Below are positions 7,355 to 13,782 of a DNA stretch of 14,157 bases, one piece after another. Under the pieces are notes generated by a model, which saw only the letters and a list, made by a program, of their open reading frames with translations, had not been told where the DNA came from and searched no databases. Origin of the DNA: J038 sp034437535 (GTDB taxonomy: Bacteria > Chloroflexota > Anaerolineae > Aggregatilineales > Phototrophicaceae); NCBI GenBank assembly GCA_034437535.1, contig DAOTTZ010000110.1:1-14157 (forward strand). The letters are read 5' to 3'. The position numbers were made by a program, and so were the translations under genes. Numbering within the stretch: position 1 is the first letter of the stretch; the number at the start of each line of letters is the position of its first letter.

Positions 7355-7366
7355 GGCTGTCTCAGC
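7350..7366. terminator. Small symmetric hairpin spanning both convergent stop codons
   Basis: GCTGAG (7350-7355) and CTCAGC (7361-7366) form a perfect 6-bp stem with a 5-base loop. The left arm contains the TGA of the + strand lipoprotein gene (7352-7354) and the right arm contains, in reverse, the TGA of the - strand DsbA-like gene (7362-7364). It could act as a weak bidirectional terminator. There is no T-run on either side. Confidence 0.4.
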
Positions 7367-8069
7367 TACCGGCCAGCGCGGCCTCGATCTCCGTAATAAC
7401 CATATCCGGTATGAAACCGGGGATCAGGTCGCCGCCGTTCACCTGTACGCTCGGCACGCCAGACAGCCCAGCGGCAGAGGCGGCCTGCTCAGCCTGTTCT
7501 ATGGCGGCAAATACCGTCTCATCCGTCACACAAGCCTGCGTTTGCTCTCGATCCACCGGGAACTGGGCCGCGAAGGTATCATACACAGCTTCGGAGACCC
7601 CTTCGCTCGCTCCATCGGCCCGTGAGACGGCAAAGACCGCATCGTGATAATCCCAGAAGAGACTCTGCTGGGCCAGGCACAGCGCGATGGCCGAGGCCGT
7701 CAGTCCATCATCGGTGCTTGGGATGAGAATGGGTGCAAACGTCAGGTTGATCTGCCCGGTGGCGACGTATTCCTCAACCAGTGTGGGCAGGCTATCCGCG
7801 TTGAAGTTGGCGCACGACGGGCAGGTAAAGCTGGAATACAGCGTCACCGAAACCGGCGCGTCAAGATCACCGAGCACGGGTAATCCGTCCGCATCAATCG
7901 TTTGTTCGTATTCTACATAAGCCAGAACAGCCTCATCCATCGATGCCGGTTCTTCGACCGCCACCGCCATATCGTCCGAGTCGGCAGGAACCAATAAATC
8001 CACCGGGAACGAGACGCCACACCCGGCCAGCACAATCATAAAAGCTAACCCAACAAGCCAACGATTCAC
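7362..8069 (-). CDS. DsbA/BdbD-like thiol-disulfide oxidoreductase, lipoprotein
   Basis: An extracytoplasmic thioredoxin-fold oxidoreductase that probably forms or rearranges disulfides in secreted proteins. Numbered from GTG 8069 (235 residues): signal peptide with lipobox LAGC (Cys17), a linker to about 60, the lead-in DLDAPVSVTLYSSF, active site CPSC at 83-86, the family helix LCLAQQSLFWDYHDAVF, and the cis-Pro segment SGVPSVQVNG near the end. Two further Cys (in LCLAQQ and TQACVTD) fit the extra pair of DsbA/BdbD-type proteins. Start choice: AAGGAG (8085-8080) lies 10 bases before GTG 8069 but only 1 base before GTG 8078, and 8069 gives a cleaner signal peptide (MNRWLVG). The gene is divergent from the aminotransferase and converges on the lipoprotein gene. 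Confidence 0.9.
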   Translation of the reverse strand: MNRWLVGLAFMIVLAGCGVSFPVDLLVPADSDDMAVAVEEPASMDEAVLAYVEYEQTIDADGLPVLGDLDAPVSVTLYSSFTCPSCANFNADSLPTLVEEYVATGQINLTFAPILIPSTDDGLTASAIALCLAQQSLFWDYHDAVFAVSRADGASEGVSEAVYDTFAAQFPVDREQTQACVTDETVFAAIEQAEQAASAAGLSGVPSVQVNGGDLIPGFIPDMVITEIEAALAGS

Positions 8070-8105
8070 TTTGCACACACTCCTTGTCTAATCTATCCTA
8101 TTTTG

Positions 8106-8134
8106 AGTATAGACCATCCGATCAAAACCTGCAA
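8106..8134 (-). promoter_or_regulatory. Candidate promoter of the DsbA-like gene
   Basis: On the minus strand TATACT (inverse of 8106-8111) is a good -10 box. TTGCAG (inverse of 8129-8134) lies 17 bp upstream as a weak -35 box. Spacing to the ribosome site at 8085-8080 is suitable. Confidence 0.45.
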
Positions 8135-8165
8135 AATCCCGCTGTTCGGCCCTCATAAGCTGGGT

Positions 8166-8171
8166 TACAAT
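8166..8171 (+). promoter_or_regulatory. Candidate -10 box for the aminotransferase/serA operon
   Basis: TACAAT matches 5 of 6 bases of the -10 consensus and lies 42 bases before the ATG at 8214. No clear -35 box is seen. AGGAAGAG (8203-8210) is the ribosome site. Confidence 0.4.
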
Positions 8172-8213
8172 GCGGGCGTCTGTTCCGTCCGTCACAAACA
8201 AAAGGAAGAGTAG

Positions 8214-9296
8214 ATGGCTGACCATAAACGACTGATGCTGACCGGGCCGGTGGAAGTCCGTAAGTCGATCCTCGACGCACAAACGGGCTGGATGATCGGG
8301 CATCGAAGCGATGCCTTCGCGCAATTATTCGCCCGCACGCAGGAAAAGCTTCGTCAAGCATTTTTGACCGAGAACCGGGTGTTCGTCGTCGGCTCATCCG
8401 GCACCGGGTTGTGGGAAGGTGCCTCGCGTAATTGCATCCGCGATGGCAAGAAGGCCTTACACCTGGTCGGCGGTGCATTTAGCAAACGCTGGGCAGAAAT
8501 TAGCCAGGCCAACGGTAAAGCAATCGACGTGATCGAAGTGCCCTGGGGCCAGGCTCACACCGCAGAGATGGTAGCCGACGCGCTGAAGAAGGCCGATTAT
8601 GACGCGGTGTGCGTGGTGCATAATGAGACCAGCACCGGCGTCACCAACCCGATCCAGGCGATGGGAGAGGTGGTCAAAGATTACGACGACACCCTCTTTC
8701 TGGTCGATACGGTGAGCGGTTTCGTCGGCGCGGAATTGCGCGTGGACGATTGGCATGTTGATTTCGCGCTTACGTCGTCACAGAAGGCGTTCGCACTCCC
8801 GCCGGGGTTGGCCTGTGCCGCCGCCAGTGATGCGGTGCTGGCACGGGCGGAGCAAGTCGAAAATCGTGGGTATTATTTCGACTTTATCGAGCTGGAAAAA
8901 CGCCTGCTGAAGAACAATACCCCCTCTACCCCGCCGATTTCCCTGATGTACGCGATGGATCAACAACTTGATGACATCCTGGCAGAAGGTATCGAAACCC
9001 GTTGGGAGCGGCATCTCACCCTGCGGGATCTCACCCATCGTTGGGCGTTGGAGCGTGGCTTCGGGTTATTCGCGCAGGAAGGCTATCGCAGTCCGACACT
9101 GACGGCCATCGACAACCGCGAGAAAGGCATCGATGTGTTTGCGATGGCGGCGTTTATGGCGGAAAAAGGCTTCACGATGGATAAGGGTTACGGCAAGATC
9201 AAAGGGGACACCTTCCGCATCGGGCATATGGGCGATGTCGGGGTCGATATGCTGGAAGAAGTCCTGGCCGGGCTGGACGAATTCCTCAATGCTTAA
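8214..9296 (+). CDS. Class V PLP aminotransferase, probable phosphoserine aminotransferase
   Basis: A 360-residue fold-type I, class V aminotransferase. The start motif MLTGPVEV (8-15) and HRSDAF (30-35) bind substrate and cofactor phosphate. SSGTGLWEG near 61-69 forms the PLP phosphate cup. HNETSTGV near 136-143 and VDTVSGF near 164-170 (cofactor-ring Asp) follow. The Schiff-base lysine is Lys191 in SSQKAF, followed by PPGLACAA. This pattern is shared by alanine/serine-glyoxylate aminotransferases and the class V enzymes that replace classical SerC in several phyla. Because serA follows 19 bp downstream on the same strand, conversion of 3-phosphohydroxypyruvate to phosphoserine with glutamate is the best guess. 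Glyoxylate transamination remains possible. It has a good ribosome site and a divergent promoter region shared with the DsbA-like gene. Confidence 0.87.
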   Translation: MADHKRLMLTGPVEVRKSILDAQTGWMIGHRSDAFAQLFARTQEKLRQAFLTENRVFVVGSSGTGLWEGASRNCIRDGKKALHLVGGAFSKRWAEISQANGKAIDVIEVPWGQAHTAEMVADALKKADYDAVCVVHNETSTGVTNPIQAMGEVVKDYDDTLFLVDTVSGFVGAELRVDDWHVDFALTSSQKAFALPPGLACAAASDAVLARAEQVENRGYYFDFIELEKRLLKNNTPSTPPISLMYAMDQQLDDILAEGIETRWERHLTLRDLTHRWALERGFGLFAQEGYRSPTLTAIDNREKGIDVFAMAAFMAEKGFTMDKGYGKIKGDTFRIGHMGDVGVDMLEEVLAGLDEFLNA

Positions 9297-9315
9297 ACAA
9301 CTGGAAGGATTGCTT

Positions 9316-10278
9316 ATGTATCATGTACTGGTGCCAGATAATGTCGATCAACAGGCGGTCAAATTGCTGGTCGATCATCCGCAATTCAGCGTCAATGCGC
9401 CGGGGAAGATGAACCGGGGGGATACGCTGGCCGCCGTCGATGACGTCCACGCGCTGATTATCCGCAGTGGGACGACAGTAGACGTGGAACTGATGGAAGC
9501 CGCCCCGCAACTCAAGTTTGTGGCGCGGGCTGGTGTCGGGGTGGATAACATCGACCTGGACGCGGCGACCGAACGCGGCATCATCGTTATGAATACCCCT
9601 GGCGGCAACACCGTCGCCACCGCCGAACACGCCCTCGGCTTGATGCTGGCCCTGGCCCGTCACATCCCACAGGGGCATCAATCATTGGCGGAAGGCCGCT
9701 GGGATCGCAAGCTCTATATGGGGGTGGAACTGCGCGGTAAGACCCTGGGCATCATCGGCTTCGGGCGGGTCGGCAAAACCCTGGCACGCCTTGCCAGTGC
9801 GTTTGATATGAACATCATCGCCTATGATCCAAACCCCGATATTGGCGGGGCGGAAAAGCTCAATGTCGAACTGGTCGATCTCGGCACGTTATACGCCCAG
9901 GCCGATTTTATCAGCCTGCACAGCGTCTATAGCGATGACACCCACCACACCATCAATGCTGACAGCATCAAGCAGATGAAAGACGGTGCGCGCCTGGTGA
10001 ATACAGCGCGTGGTGGGTTGATCGACGAAGCGGCCCTGGCGAAAGCCGTCCGCGATGGCAAGTTGGCCGGGGTGGCGGTCGATGTCTACAGTGAAGAACC
10101 CCCCAGTCCCGATCATCCCCTGCTAGGGCTGGATAACGTCATTCACACGCCACATCTGGCCGCCAGTACCACCGATGCACAGGTACAAGTCGGCCTGGAC
10201 GCGGCCAACCAGATTATCGACGCGATGACGAACGCAGATTACCGGCACGTCGTCAACATGGCGGTTTTAGATAAATAG
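9316..10278 (+). CDS. serA: D-3-phosphoglycerate dehydrogenase, short form without ACT domain
   Basis: A cytoplasmic 2-hydroxyacid dehydrogenase of 320 residues that oxidises 3-phosphoglycerate to 3-phosphohydroxypyruvate with NAD+, the first step of serine synthesis. ATG 9316 is chosen because GGAAGGA (9303-9309) lies 6 bases upstream and the protein opens with the usual beta-strand YHVLVPD. Longer in-frame starts lie inside the aminotransferase gene. Visible motifs: ARAGVGVDNID near 72-82, the NAD-binding GFGRVG at 148-153 with Asp171 as the ribose-binding acid (NAD preference), Arg232 in NTARGG, the acidic residue at Glu261 in DVYSEEPP, and His280 in HTPHLAAS. It stops at the catalytic core, so the regulatory ACT/ASB domains and their serine feedback site are absent. 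Glyoxylate or other hydroxyacid reductases share this core; the upstream aminotransferase supports SerA. Confidence 0.88.
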   Translation: MYHVLVPDNVDQQAVKLLVDHPQFSVNAPGKMNRGDTLAAVDDVHALIIRSGTTVDVELMEAAPQLKFVARAGVGVDNIDLDAATERGIIVMNTPGGNTVATAEHALGLMLALARHIPQGHQSLAEGRWDRKLYMGVELRGKTLGIIGFGRVGKTLARLASAFDMNIIAYDPNPDIGGAEKLNVELVDLGTLYAQADFISLHSVYSDDTHHTINADSIKQMKDGARLVNTARGGLIDEAALAKAVRDGKLAGVAVDVYSEEPPSPDHPLLGLDNVIHTPHLAASTTDAQVQVGLDAANQIIDAMTNADYRHVVNMAVLDK

Positions 10279-10290
10279 TCTTCTAAATCA

Positions 10291-10310
10291 GGGCGCGATG
10301 TATCGCGCCC
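10291..10310. terminator. Perfect GC-rich palindrome between serA and the next promoter
   Basis: GGGCGCGAT and ATCGCGCCC form 9-base perfect inverse arms around GT, 12 bases after the serA stop. As RNA this is an 8-bp stem with a 4-base loop, strong but without a following T-run. It lies where the -35 element of the next promoter should be, so it may be a terminator, an operator, or both. Confidence 0.5.
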
Positions 10311-10315
10311 TGCGC

Positions 10316-10321
10316 TATAAT
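10316..10321 (+). promoter_or_regulatory. -10 box of promoter for the secreted repeat protein
   Basis: A perfect TATAAT lies 36 bases before the ATG at 10358. The expected -35 position (about 10293-10298) falls inside the palindrome and does not match TTGACA. AAGGAGAG (10343-10350) is a strong ribosome site with a 7-base spacer. Confidence 0.55.
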
Positions 10322-10357
10322 GCACCCATATCAATTCAAATCAAGGAGAGTGTGCCC

Positions 10358-11341
10358 ATGATCCGCCGTTTGCTGATCGTGTTGTGTCTGTTTGCGCTGG
10401 CGGCCAGCGTCACCGCGCAAGAAGACGACCCTAATCAACCGCCGGACCCGGTGGCGACCGAAGAACCCGCCGCCGAAGAAGCTATCCCCCAGGGAGAATC
10501 TGCACCGGAAGACACCGCCGATACCGTCACAGGTGACGAAACACAGGCCGGGCCAGATGAAGCACAGGCCGGGCCACCAGAAGCCGCCACTATCGACCTA
10601 TTAGTCGGGATCGTCGTCCCGGCCCGCCTGGATCTTGAACTGTTGGCGACCGCGACCCTCGGCGCGGAGCGACCGGAAGGCTGGAACGGTGTCAGCGACC
10701 CCACCAACCCGGATCTGGCATTGTTGGTACGCTCCGACCTGGAGTATCTGGCAAGCCTGGTGCTAGGGCCGGATGGCCGACCGGAGGCATGGTTTGGTGT
10801 GGTGCCCAGCAGTAACTTTGCCATCGCCCGCGACATCCGGCATGACCTGGAATTGCTGGCCGAAACAGCAGACGTCACCCGTCCGGCGTCCTGGAGTGGC
10901 GGCGACCCGTTGTTCCGGTGTGATCGCGCAACACAAGCTCTCGTCCGCCTGGCCGAAGCACGGTTGGGCTTCGTCATCGCGGCGGATGTTAACGCGCCGG
11001 ACTTCTGCACGCAGACCGCAGAGCAAGCCAGCGTGTTCGTAGAGACGACGCTCGATGCGGGGGATAATACGGCCCAGGCCACGGGCGATCCACGCATTAC
11101 GGGCGATCAAGCCCTGGGGTATCTGGATCTGGCCGGGACGATCCGCGCCGGTGTGATCCCGGTCGGTGAGCGGTTGGAAGTGGTCGCCACTGGCGGCAAC
11201 TTGATCCTGGTGCGTGGCATCGGCTTTGAGTTGTTTGTAGACATCGGGCAGACCAACCTCACCGCCGAGTCGGTGGCCGGGTTGCCGAATGCCGGCGGCA
11301 TCCGCGTGGCCCCCCGCTGTGATGCGGACTGGTGTGATTAG
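10358..11341 (+). CDS. Secreted protein with three ~35-residue DLExLA...RPxxWxG repeats, function unknown
   Basis: A 327-residue exported protein. ATG 10358 is chosen for its ribosome site and because it opens a signal peptide (MIRR, hydrophobic 5-17, cleavage likely after VTA at 18-20). An in-frame ATG at 10298 would overlap the palindrome and promoter. Residues 21-78 are an acidic Glu/Pro/Ala-rich linker with a short QAGP duplication. Residues 90-181 hold three repeats of the pattern (R)xDLExLA, x5-8, RPxxW-x-G, with Asp at 92, 127, 163 and Trp at 109, 145, 179. A degenerate fourth repeat lacking the RPxxW part follows at 189-204. Residues about 265-310 (GVIPVGERLEVVATGGNLILVRG) resemble a small beta-barrel, perhaps SH3-like, but this is weak. 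Four Cys lie in the mature protein, two in the last eight residues. I do not recognise a named family. Confidence 0.8.
   Translation: MIRRLLIVLCLFALAASVTAQEDDPNQPPDPVATEEPAAEEAIPQGESAPEDTADTVTGDETQAGPDEAQAGPPEAATIDLLVGIVVPARLDLELLATATLGAERPEGWNGVSDPTNPDLALLVRSDLEYLASLVLGPDGRPEAWFGVVPSSNFAIARDIRHDLELLAETADVTRPASWSGGDPLFRCDRATQALVRLAEARLGFVIAADVNAPDFCTQTAEQASVFVETTLDAGDNTAQATGDPRITGDQALGYLDLAGTIRAGVIPVGERLEVVATGGNLILVRGIGFELFVDIGQTNLTAESVAGLPNAGGIRVAPRCDADWCD
10542..10576 (+). repeat. Short direct repeat in the acidic linker
   Basis: CACAGGCCGGGCCA occurs at 10542-10555 and again exactly at 10563-10576, a period of 21 bp (7 codons). It encodes the duplicated QAGP unit in the linker and is a likely slippage duplication. 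Confidence 0.7.
10625..10900 (+). repeat. Three diverged ~105-bp coding repeats (DLExLA...RPxxWxG units)
   Basis: The protein units start at about 10625, 10730 and 10838, with spacing of 35 and 36 codons between the conserved Asp residues. Similarity is clear at protein level but not at DNA level, so the duplication is old and held by selection. Confidence 0.7.
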
Positions 11342-12891
11342 CGCGGGCGCGGCGTCGAGGTGACGAAAAGCGGTTGCTGGTTATCTGGCGGCAGTGGATC
11401 TTGCGTTTGCGCGTCTGCCCCGACGAAAGACACGCGCCACACATGACCATAGATAAAGTCCACGACAACCAGCGATCCATCCGGGGCGACGGCCACATCT
11501 ACCGGGCGGATCAAGCCGGTGATAAACGGCTCTGGCGTGTAGGTGGCGCGGGCTTCCGGGTCGGTCGGCACGGTCGCCGGGTCGATGCGGACGACTCGTT
11601 GGGCGTTCTGTGTGTTATGCCAGAAGGTCACGAACAGATTGTTGAATACATTACTAGGGAATTGCTCGCCGGTATAAGCGACGATTCCACGCGGCAAGGT
11701 GTAATCTGGCAGGCGCAGTAGATCCGGTTGTAGATTGATATTGCCGGTCGGTAACGGGCAATCTGCACACCCGCGTGAGCGCCAATAGGGCCAGCCATAA
11801 TGCGCCCCGGCGTCAACCTGCAAGATACGATCTCCCGGCCCGGTCAGCAGACCGTTATCGGTGGCGTAGAATTGGCCGAAGGCGTCGAACGTCAGGTCGT
11901 AGGGATTGCGTAAGCCCTGGGCATAGGTCGTGATCTCGCCGGTATTGGGCTGGATGCGTAAGATCGATGCCTCCAACGGGTCGAGCGTGGCGAATTGTTG
12001 AAAGCGCGGGTTATCGGGTTCGGCGCGGTCGGTCAAAGCACCGATCCCCAGGTAAAGATACCCATCCGGGCCGAAGATCAGGCCGTTGGGTTGATTGTCG
12101 ATCACCTGGAAACAGCAGGGAAGATCCGTCGTGATCGGGATCGCGGTACCGTCCGGCTCTATCCGCCACACGCCGCCGCCCTCTTCGGGTGTCACCCGCG
12201 CACTGACGTATAAACGCTGGCTACCCGGCTGGAAGGCCAATCCAACCGGAGATATAAATTCCGGGCTGTAAATGGTCGCGGTACCGTCTGTTTCCATCAC
12301 ATAGACCGCGCCGCGCCGGGTCACCGGGTCGGTGATGGTAGTCGCATAGAGGCGGTCATCCGGGCCATAGGTGATTTGCATCGGCTGACCTGGGAATCGC
12401 CCGACGTGACTCAGGTCATAACCCTGTGGCACGCGGATGCGTTCCAGAAAGCCGGTGATGTCGTCTTCACAAGGAAAATTACCACAACTCCAACCATCGG
12501 GCGTGGTGAAATCTGCCGGCGGGTTCTCATACACGGTCAAATTGGCGACGCTCGGCGCGGTGAGTGTGACCAGGCGCGGCGTCGGCGTGGGTGTGAGCGT
12601 GGGCGATGGCGTAATGGTCGGCGTGGGTGTGACCGATGGCGTGATCGTCGGCGTCAGGCTGGGGGTGAGCGTCTGGGTTGGGATGGCTGGGATGTAGGTG
12701 CTCAGCGGGATCTGCCCGGCAGGCGGCGGCGTGGGGGAAAAGAGCGGCGTCATGCCGATGGTTGAGGGCGTCGGGGTTGGCTCTTGCGCGGCCCCCGGTG
12801 TCAGGCTCAAACCGGCCCCAAAAGCCAGTATAGACAACGTGATGAAAATCCAGAGGTGTTTCGCGGTCACAGTCGGTCTCGTATGTTGCAT
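11338..12891 (-). CDS. Secreted beta-propeller protein, glucose/sorbosone dehydrogenase-like
   Basis: A 517-residue exported protein. The signal peptide (n-region to about 12, hydrophobic about 13-30) probably ends at GAAQ, near residue 36. Then comes a Thr/Pro-rich linker to about 107, and a six-bladed propeller-type domain to the end. Family motifs of the glucose/sorbosone (PQQ-dependent sugar) dehydrogenases are present: PVGLAFQPG, NGLIFGPDGYLYLGIG, LRNPYDLTFD..GQFYATDNG, AGAHYGWPYW and RPVDVAVAPDGSLVVVDF. In active enzymes the NGLIFGPDG segment is preceded by a catalytic His; here it reads DNQPNG, with no His. Cys come in three close pairs (CGNFPC, CC, CADC), suggesting disulfides. There is no heme CxxCH motif. 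The ribosome site is weak. The gene converges on the repeat-protein gene with a 4-bp stop overlap. Confidence 0.85.
   Translation of the reverse strand: MQHTRPTVTAKHLWIFITLSILAFGAGLSLTPGAAQEPTPTPSTIGMTPLFSPTPPPAGQIPLSTYIPAIPTQTLTPSLTPTITPSVTPTPTITPSPTLTPTPTPRLVTLTAPSVANLTVYENPPADFTTPDGWSCGNFPCEDDITGFLERIRVPQGYDLSHVGRFPGQPMQITYGPDDRLYATTITDPVTRRGAVYVMETDGTATIYSPEFISPVGLAFQPGSQRLYVSARVTPEEGGGVWRIEPDGTAIPITTDLPCCFQVIDNQPNGLIFGPDGYLYLGIGALTDRAEPDNPRFQQFATLDPLEASILRIQPNTGEITTYAQGLRNPYDLTFDAFGQFYATDNGLLTGPGDRILQVDAGAHYGWPYWRSRGCADCPLPTGNINLQPDLLRLPDYTLPRGIVAYTGEQFPSNVFNNLFVTFWHNTQNAQRVVRIDPATVPTDPEARATYTPEPFITGLIRPVDVAVAPDGSLVVVDFIYGHVWRVSFVGADAQTQDPLPPDNQQPLFVTSTPRPR
12604..12654 (-). repeat. 30-bp period repeat in the Thr/Pro linker coding region
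   Basis: The 21 bases at 12604-12624 recur at 12634-12654 with 19 of 21 identical. The wider 12575-12680 region is built from similar GGCGTGGGTGTGA-like units. It encodes the TPTITPS-type linker of the propeller protein and is a typical slippage-prone low-complexity tract. Confidence 0.65.
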
Positions 12892-12950
12892 ATCAAACGA
12901 GAACCTATCCTAACAGGGGGGCATCGAAAAGAAAAGGTGCCTGGGTACTC

Positions 12951-13328
12951 CTAATTCAGCGTATCGACCCGTTGCACCTCGGAATTTTCCAGTATGCCAC
13001 GAATCTTATTGTAGCGTTCGCTATCGACCTTGACGAAAACCACAGCAGTCTCGCTATCTTGAGTGGCCTGACGGTAAAATTCGTATTCATCGTCGCCAAT
13101 CTCAAAGTTGTTCAGTTCGCCACCCTGGGCCGGTTGATCTGCCGGATCCTGGTTGATACCAGCGGCCAATCGCCCAGCACCAGGGTTCATGCCAGCAGAT
13201 GGTTCTCGCTGGATATTACCAGAAGTCAGCATGATAACGTTTTCACTGGGTAGACCAGCATCGAATAAGGCTTTGATTGCTTGATCTAGATGATCCTGTT
13301 GATCGAATACAGCGGCTAATGTTTGCAT
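12951..13328 (-). CDS. Small stress-type protein, downstream tandem paralog (YflT/GSP17M-like)
   Basis: A 125-residue soluble protein. The N-terminal unit TLAAVFDQQDHLDQAIKALF (about 3-22) starts with a strand and leads into a helix and a NVIMLTSG strand. A variable Gly/Pro/Asn-rich middle follows (about 40-70). The acidic DDEYEFYRQATQDSETAVVFVKVD segment comes next, and the end is RVDTLN. This two-half layout resembles the general stress protein 17M/YflT-type domain. No catalytic motif is visible. AAAGGAGGA (inverse of 13335-13343) lies 6 bases before the ATG, a very strong ribosome site. The upstream paralog ends 42 bp away on the same strand, so the two form an operon. G+C in a sampled 60-bp stretch is about 50%, lower than the flanking metabolic genes. 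Confidence 0.75.
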   Translation of the reverse strand: MQTLAAVFDQQDHLDQAIKALFDAGLPSENVIMLTSGNIQREPSAGMNPGAGRLAAGINQDPADQPAQGGELNNFEIGDDEYEFYRQATQDSETAVVFVKVDSERYNKIRGILENSEVQRVDTLN

Positions 13329-13370
13329 AATAAATCCTCCTTTGTTTTGGGTGTGCTGGTGTGGGTCATT

Positions 13371-13781
13371 TCAGTCGATAGTGTCCACGCGGGTCGCCCC
13401 AGCATCACGCAGGATGTCACGGGTACGGCGGACATCTTCGTCGGTTTTCGTACGAACAAGGACGACCACACTATCCTGATCGCGGGCGATCTGCTCGTAG
13501 TGGGCATACTGGTCATCGTCCAGGTCGAACGATTCCAGCTTGCCAGCGGCAAAAGCACTAGCAAACGGATTGGCACCAGTCGCACCAACTTGTGGTACAG
13601 TGACGTTTGGCGCACCCGCCGATACATCTTGCATATCCGAGGGACGATCTGTTGCTAGTCTGTCGTTTTGCTCCATACGGAGTACGGCCAGATCATCCGG
13701 TTCGTAATCCGCTTCGTAGAGTTTGGTCATTGCCTGGTCGAGGTAGCTCTGTACCCCGAATACAGCGGCAATCGTAGCCAT
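13371..13781 (-). CDS. Small stress-type protein, upstream tandem paralog (YflT/GSP17M-like)
   Basis: A 136-residue soluble protein, clearly paralogous to its downstream neighbour. It shares the start TIAAVFGVQSYLDQAMTKLYEA, the acidic helix segment DLDDDQYAHYEQIARDQDSVVVLVR, and the end RVDTID. The middle (about 37-80) differs completely in sequence, is Ala/Gly/Pro-rich and probably flexible. The family is tentatively the YflT/general stress protein 17M type; a regulatory or protective role is only inferred. AAGGAGG (inverse of 13787-13793) lies 5 bases before the ATG, inside the last codons of the upstream reductase remnant, whose stop is only 1 base away. That arrangement points to a former three-gene operon. 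Confidence 0.75.
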   Translation of the reverse strand: MATIAAVFGVQSYLDQAMTKLYEADYEPDDLAVLRMEQNDRLATDRPSDMQDVSAGAPNVTVPQVGATGANPFASAFAAGKLESFDLDDDQYAHYEQIARDQDSVVVLVRTKTDEDVRRTRDILRDAGATRVDTID

Positions 13782-13782
13782 G

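Noticed and set aside
7269..7625. Plus-strand open frame bridging the lipoprotein and DsbA-like genes
   Set aside because: It overlaps the ends of two well-supported genes in other frames and shows no domain or start signal.
10298..10357. Extended N-terminus of the secreted repeat protein from ATG 10298
   Set aside because: It would start inside the palindrome and run over the -10 box. The strong ribosome site and signal peptide place the start at 10358.
10435..11097. Minus-strand open frame (220 codons) opposite the secreted repeat protein
   Set aside because: It is Ser/Arg/Ala-rich in the way antisense shadows are. The + strand frame has a signal peptide, a strong ribosome site and internal repeats.
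12575..12680. Possible CRISPR or regulatory repeat array
   Set aside because: The repeats are imperfect, short, in frame, and encode the Thr/Pro linker of the propeller protein. There are no spacers.
12892..12950. Intrinsic terminator after the stress-gene pair
   Set aside because: On the minus strand there is a T-rich run near 12930-12940 but only a weak 4-bp stem around it, not enough to call a terminator.
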